Shown: piece by piece, positions 60,966-64,000 of the stretch
Position numbering within the stretch: position 1 is the first letter of the stretch
Layout of the letters: each line of letters begins with the position of its first letter
Source of the DNA: Naumovozyma dairenensis CBS 421
Taxonomy: Eukaryota > Ascomycota > Saccharomycetes > Saccharomycetales > Saccharomycetaceae
Reading direction: 5' to 3'
Length of the DNA stretch: 64,000 nt
Assembly: GCF_000227115.2 (NCBI RefSeq)
Contig: NC_016488.1
Span: 718,357 to 782,356 of the forward strand
Program-made: the position numbers and the translations under genes
The notes under the pieces: model-generated
The model's input: the letters and a program-made list of their open reading frames with translations, nothing else
Databases searched by the model: none
What the model was told of the DNA's origin: nothing

Positions 60966-61367
60966 CGTGTCTACGATAGCTATCATGGAACATAGTAATC
61001 CGTTGCACGCCATCAGGTATTTCTATCTATACGATGATGTGTTCCCATCAATGCTGTGCATCATGTATAACTTATCTGAAACTTCATTACTTCTGCGTAT
61101 TAGTCTATAATACTCTATTCAACTGTTCCGTTTCATGCTCAATACTTCCACTTTTCTGTCACTTAGAGTCTAAACATAACTCGGAACTTTCTACGCCCAA
61201 GCGTCTTCTTATCTGTCTCAACAGTTTCCAAGTGAAAAATATTTTCACTATATTGGAAGAGAATAATATTAAGAAAGTATGTCTTTAGTAGAAAGAACGT
61301 TTCTTAATATCTAACTTTGTTTATATTATATTTATAAAGTAAGTAATTTAACCAGATTAAAACTACG

Positions 61368-61660
61368 TGTCTGTAAAGTTTGTTATGTCCGTAGAAAATA
61401 ATACCGAACAGATTTAGATTGGAGAAATAACACTATTTGAGAAATATATAAAAAAAAGAGGACAGTTTATATATTTATATCCTTTTTCTTTCTGTTTTAT
61501 TATATGGTTTATACATAGAAAAACAACAAGCTTTTACAAATAAGACAAGAAGAACCTATGCAGCTATTTTCTACTAATCAACTATGCCTTCCAATAACAA
61601 TATCAACACTGATGATAATGCGCAAGACGCTGTCACCGACGCTTCTTTGAGTTCATCTCA
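61368..61660 (+). mobile_element. Solo LTR of a copia element (LTR C)
   Basis: Plus-strand LTR, about 293 bp, starting TGTCTGTAAAG (inferred) and ending GTTCATCTCA. An ATG at 61584 opens MPSNNNINTDDNAQD 77 nt before the end. It is homologous to LTR A and LTR B and forms an inverted pair with LTR B across about 400 bp. The left boundary is uncertain. Confidence 0.65.
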
Positions 61661-61877
61661 AAATGACCTGCATTGAAACTGATTTAAATTCCGTGACAGA
61701 AAAAAACTATCGATCGACTCAAGTTATCATTTTTCATCAATTGCTACGTATATATGAGCAACCGCTGAAGTCATTACAAGCTGACGATAAATTTTCTTCA
61801 ATGGAAAAAACATTATTTATGTAATAGGAAATGATACCAAAAGTCGTTACTTAAATATGATTAATATATAATATTAG

Positions 61878-62144
61878 CTAATTTTCGTAATTACACTTAC
61901 GCCTTAACCATCTGTAAAATGATTTTGGTAGGTTACATAGCTTCATAACGAATTCCGTAAATGATAGATATGCATGCCATATGTATGCGTTAGAAACACC
62001 TACTGCATCATTCTGAATCATCGGAGGGAATAGAAGGTACCATATATTCGATAGGAGTACAGCAATCAGTACCATAACAGTTTTGATAATTTTACTAAAC
62101 ATCTCAATTTCGTAGAGATTTGTCATTACAGGAGCAAACACCAT
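61878..62144 (-). CDS. Small hydrophobic ORF, related to the 58.3-kb pseudogene (copy 2, likely fragment)
   Basis: An ATG at 62144 starts an 88-residue frame, MVFAPVMTNLYEIEMFSKII, with one likely membrane span (VMVLIAVLLSNIWYLLFPP) and a basic end (YRWLRRKCNYEN). The DNA is similar to the last part of the broken gene at 58300-59292. It may be the C-terminal remnant of the same family and not a gene in its own right. Confidence 0.4.
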   Translation of the reverse strand: MVFAPVMTNLYEIEMFSKIIKTVMVLIAVLLSNIWYLLFPPMIQNDAVGVSNAYIWHAYLSFTEFVMKLCNLPKSFYRWLRRKCNYEN

Positions 62145-62321
62145 TTTGCACTTTACATATTTCCTCCTGTTTTTACATAGTTAAGCTGATTTTATGTATT
62201 TCTTCCTGGGAGCGCTTAAGGTGTGTTTTTCGAAAATTGAACAAGCTACTAGTCCGCCCATGTAATTCCTTCTAGAACCCAGACATCCGAAAAAATCTTG
62301 ACATTTTAGCTTTTCGCACAG

Positions 62322-62332
62322 TGGTAGCGCCG
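62322..62332 (+). other. Initiator-tRNA-Met-type primer-binding-site match
   Basis: TGGTAGCGCCG is complementary to the 3' end of yeast initiator tRNA-Met, the primer of Ty1-like elements, and is preceded by GCACAG. It may be a trace of another, mostly lost retroelement. There is no gag next to it. Confidence 0.35.
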
Positions 62333-62367
62333 CACCAAAGCGGCTTTTTCTTGTACTATCTTTGCGG

Positions 62368-62456
62368 ATTGTAATTCCTACTTGCCGCCCATGGGATTCG
62401 GAACAGACATAAATTGTAGTTCCTACTTGACACCCATGGGGTTCGAACAGACAGCA
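62368..62456. repeat. 45-bp imperfect tandem repeat (2 copies)
   Basis: Units starting ATTGTAATTCCTACTTG (62368) and ATTGTAGTTCCTACTTG (62413) repeat with a period of 44-45 bp, each with CCCATGGG(A/G)TTCG. The next unit starts ATTGTGTAC and then diverges. Confidence 0.75.
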
Positions 62457-62558
62457 ATTGTGTACACACAATGGTCTTCTGGCCATCGCAAGTCAGATCA
62501 AAGTTCGATCGTAAGTATCTTACAAAGTTATAGTGGTTACCTATCAATATTATTACAC

Positions 62559-62935
62559 TGTCATGATCAGAATTTATCAGAGAGTGACATAGTTGGAAAG
62601 GAAGTTTGTATAGTTAATATTGTGTGAGTGAATATATGTAGCCCGGATCAACCCCTTGAACCGCGGTGTGGAATATATAAGTGGACATTGTAATAAGATA
62701 GAAGATAGAAAGACTCTCCTTGAATAAATAGAACTGAAGAACAGTACACAACGAATAACGAATAGATACAGTGAATAGATCATATACACTATTAAATAAC
62801 TATTACATAATCAATACACAACATCAACATCATCAATAACATTATGAACAATAACAACAACACTCAAGATCACTCTGATAACTCCCAGGTAAATGAACAA
62901 ATAGACCCCCGTGTCTCTAGTGCTAAATCAGTACA
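62559..62935 (+). mobile_element. 5' LTR of copia element at window edge (LTR D)
   Basis: The right end is set by the primer-binding site that starts at 62936; the LTR ends AGTACA. The left end is uncertain: TGTCATGATC at 62559 gives about 377 bp, but other TG starts (62607, 62637) are possible. A TATA-like GAATATATAAGTGG lies at about 62670. The gag ATG (62844) is inside the LTR, as in Ty1. It is a different LTR family from A-C. Confidence 0.6.
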
Positions 62936-64000
62936 TGGTGCGAATTCCTTGGTTACCTCTGAAGTTAATCAGTCTGAGCGTTCAACTAACTTAACTTCCA
63001 ATTCTGATCCCTCTTCCAATATTCAAATGGATAATTCCACGGAAGATGAATCTGAAGACAATGAAGATACTCAAGATTCCCTTCAATCTGGAATATTACC
63101 TGGTTTAATTACTCCATTCAATGCAATGTACCATTTAAACGATGTTACTATGCTATGTATCGATACTGCTCAATTTCAAGCATTATGTTCTGCTTTTCCT
63201 GAATATACCCCTACGGTGCTCGTGGTACAGAAATTGTTAATATGGCAATGAAATTCCATAATCCAACGTCTAATGACAATTCTACTTCTGGGATTCAAGA
63301 AACTGACAATTCTCAAAATGAAGCTAACTCAACTGCTCCAACCACTAGAATCAAGAAACCGTGGGAAATAAATGCTATGAAATGGCCTGCTCCAAATCAT
63401 CGTATTGAGGCTGCCCTTCATTGGACTGACATCAATACAACCAACTACAAACGTTACAAGGATTTAGACTTTACCTATTTTTCGAAGGTTAACTATATCA
63501 ATGCTATGGTTGAAGCCAACGCTACATATATTGAACGTTGGATTTCTGATAGACCATATACTTTGGGACCTAAGTTTCCAACTTGGTATTACAGTTTCTA
63601 CGAAGAAATGCGCGAACTTGGTCTTACCTACATGTTAGATCATAACGCTAAAGATGAAATCGTTACCTCCGAAGGTCGTGAGCAATTCTTTAACGCTGAA
63701 GATAAATTTATTAGAGACAACATTCTCGTTAAGATTTTCCCAAAGAAACGTCCAATGACCAACCAAAGTTCTTATGAATATTGGCAAGATTTAAAAAGAA
63801 CTTATGTTCCTGCTAATTGTTCCCGTATTGCTACTTCTACATTCAATAACTTCAAGCTAACTAAAACTACCCAAGGTATGGATATTAGAAGCTGGATTAC
63901 TGAAACAAACGCATTACGTGAAATTTCAATCAAAACCCAAGTTTACCAATGATGAATTCAAAGATAAGCTGGCAAATGAGTACTCCGAGACTTATGGTGC
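62844..64000 (+). pseudogene. Copia-type gag with frameshifts, running off the window
   Basis: The first frame, from ATG 62844, gives an Asn/Ser/Asp-rich N-terminus, then LITPFNAMYHLNDVTMLCID. It breaks at about 63210-63215, where one base appears to be missing, and the sequence continues in the next frame at least to 63952 (KKPWEINAMKWPAPNHRIEA, TFPTWYYSFYEEMRE-like, SWITETNALREISI). Near 63930, in an AAAA run, the frame changes again and coding-like sequence (NDEFKDKLANEYSETYG) continues to the window end. The overall pattern is that of a yeast copia Gag (TYA). Either the element is decaying or these are single-base errors in the sequence. Pol lies beyond the window. Confidence 0.7.
62936..62947 (+). 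other. Primer-binding site, tRNA-Phe type
   Basis: TGGTGCGAATTC is an exact 12-nt complement of the 3' end of yeast tRNA-Phe (GAAUUCGCACCA). It directly follows the LTR end ...TACA and lies inside the gag frame. Confidence 0.75.

Noticed and set aside
62430..62520. tRNA-like GGTTCGAA and GTTCGATC words
   Set aside because: No acceptor or anticodon stems could be formed around them; they fall in the 45-bp repeat.

Overview
The window is an AT-rich nuclear chromosome segment from a budding yeast of the family Saccharomycetaceae. Dense, mostly intron-poor genes, an RPS4 gene with a classic TACTAAC branch point, Ty1/copia retrotransposons, and protein-by-protein matches to the right arm of Saccharomyces cerevisiae chromosome X all point there. 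UTP9 (chromosome VIII in S. cerevisiae) sits inside a chromosome X gene set, which fits the double-conserved synteny of a post-genome-duplication species. Asn-rich tracts, a hAT transposon relic and a chromosomal K1-like killer-toxin relic suggest Naumovozyma or Kazachstania, but the species cannot be fixed from this sequence alone.

Left part (1-17.2 kb): the 3' end of MNS1, then NMD5, UTP9, XPT1, SEC39, SGM1, MCM22, TIM8 and TTI2. Apart from UTP9 and SEC39 this is the S. cerevisiae order YJR131W to YJR136C. Middle part (17.6-45.5 kb): BAT2, RPS4A (with intron), PMT4, a YJR142W-type Nudix protein, IPA1, HIR3, IML1 and MET5. This is YJR148W back to YJR137C with every gene flipped, so the block is inverted relative to S. 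cerevisiae. MET5 has thereby become the last conserved gene. HOM6, MGM101 and HMS2 are absent from their expected places. A broken K1-like killer preprotoxin gene lies between RPS4A and PMT4.

Right part (45.5-64 kb): gene-poor, repeat-rich and subtelomere-like. It holds an intact 616-codon ORF of unknown family; a decayed hAT transposase with copia reverse-transcriptase and gag relics in or beside it; a Flo11-domain GPI-type adhesin whose signal peptide is split from the ORF by a poly-T tract; several broken secreted or membrane protein genes, one present twice; three solo LTRs whose ends carry a gag start; and, at the right edge, a copia element with a primer-binding site matching tRNA-Phe and frameshifts in gag.

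Regulatory sites fit gene functions. UTP9 and XPT1 have RRPE and PAC boxes (ribosome biogenesis regulon). RPS4A has two tandem Rap1 boxes. The BAT2-RPS4A spacer has Gcn4 and Leu3-type sites. The IML1-MET5 spacer has two Cbf1 boxes and a Met31/32 box. The conserved genes cover sulfur and branched-chain amino-acid metabolism, TORC1 control (IML1), protein O-mannosylation, nuclear import, kinetochore, chromatin assembly and mitochondrial import. Coordinates of initiation codons were checked against the sequence; several long frames open with TTG or GTG and were trimmed to the first ATG that agrees with the family.
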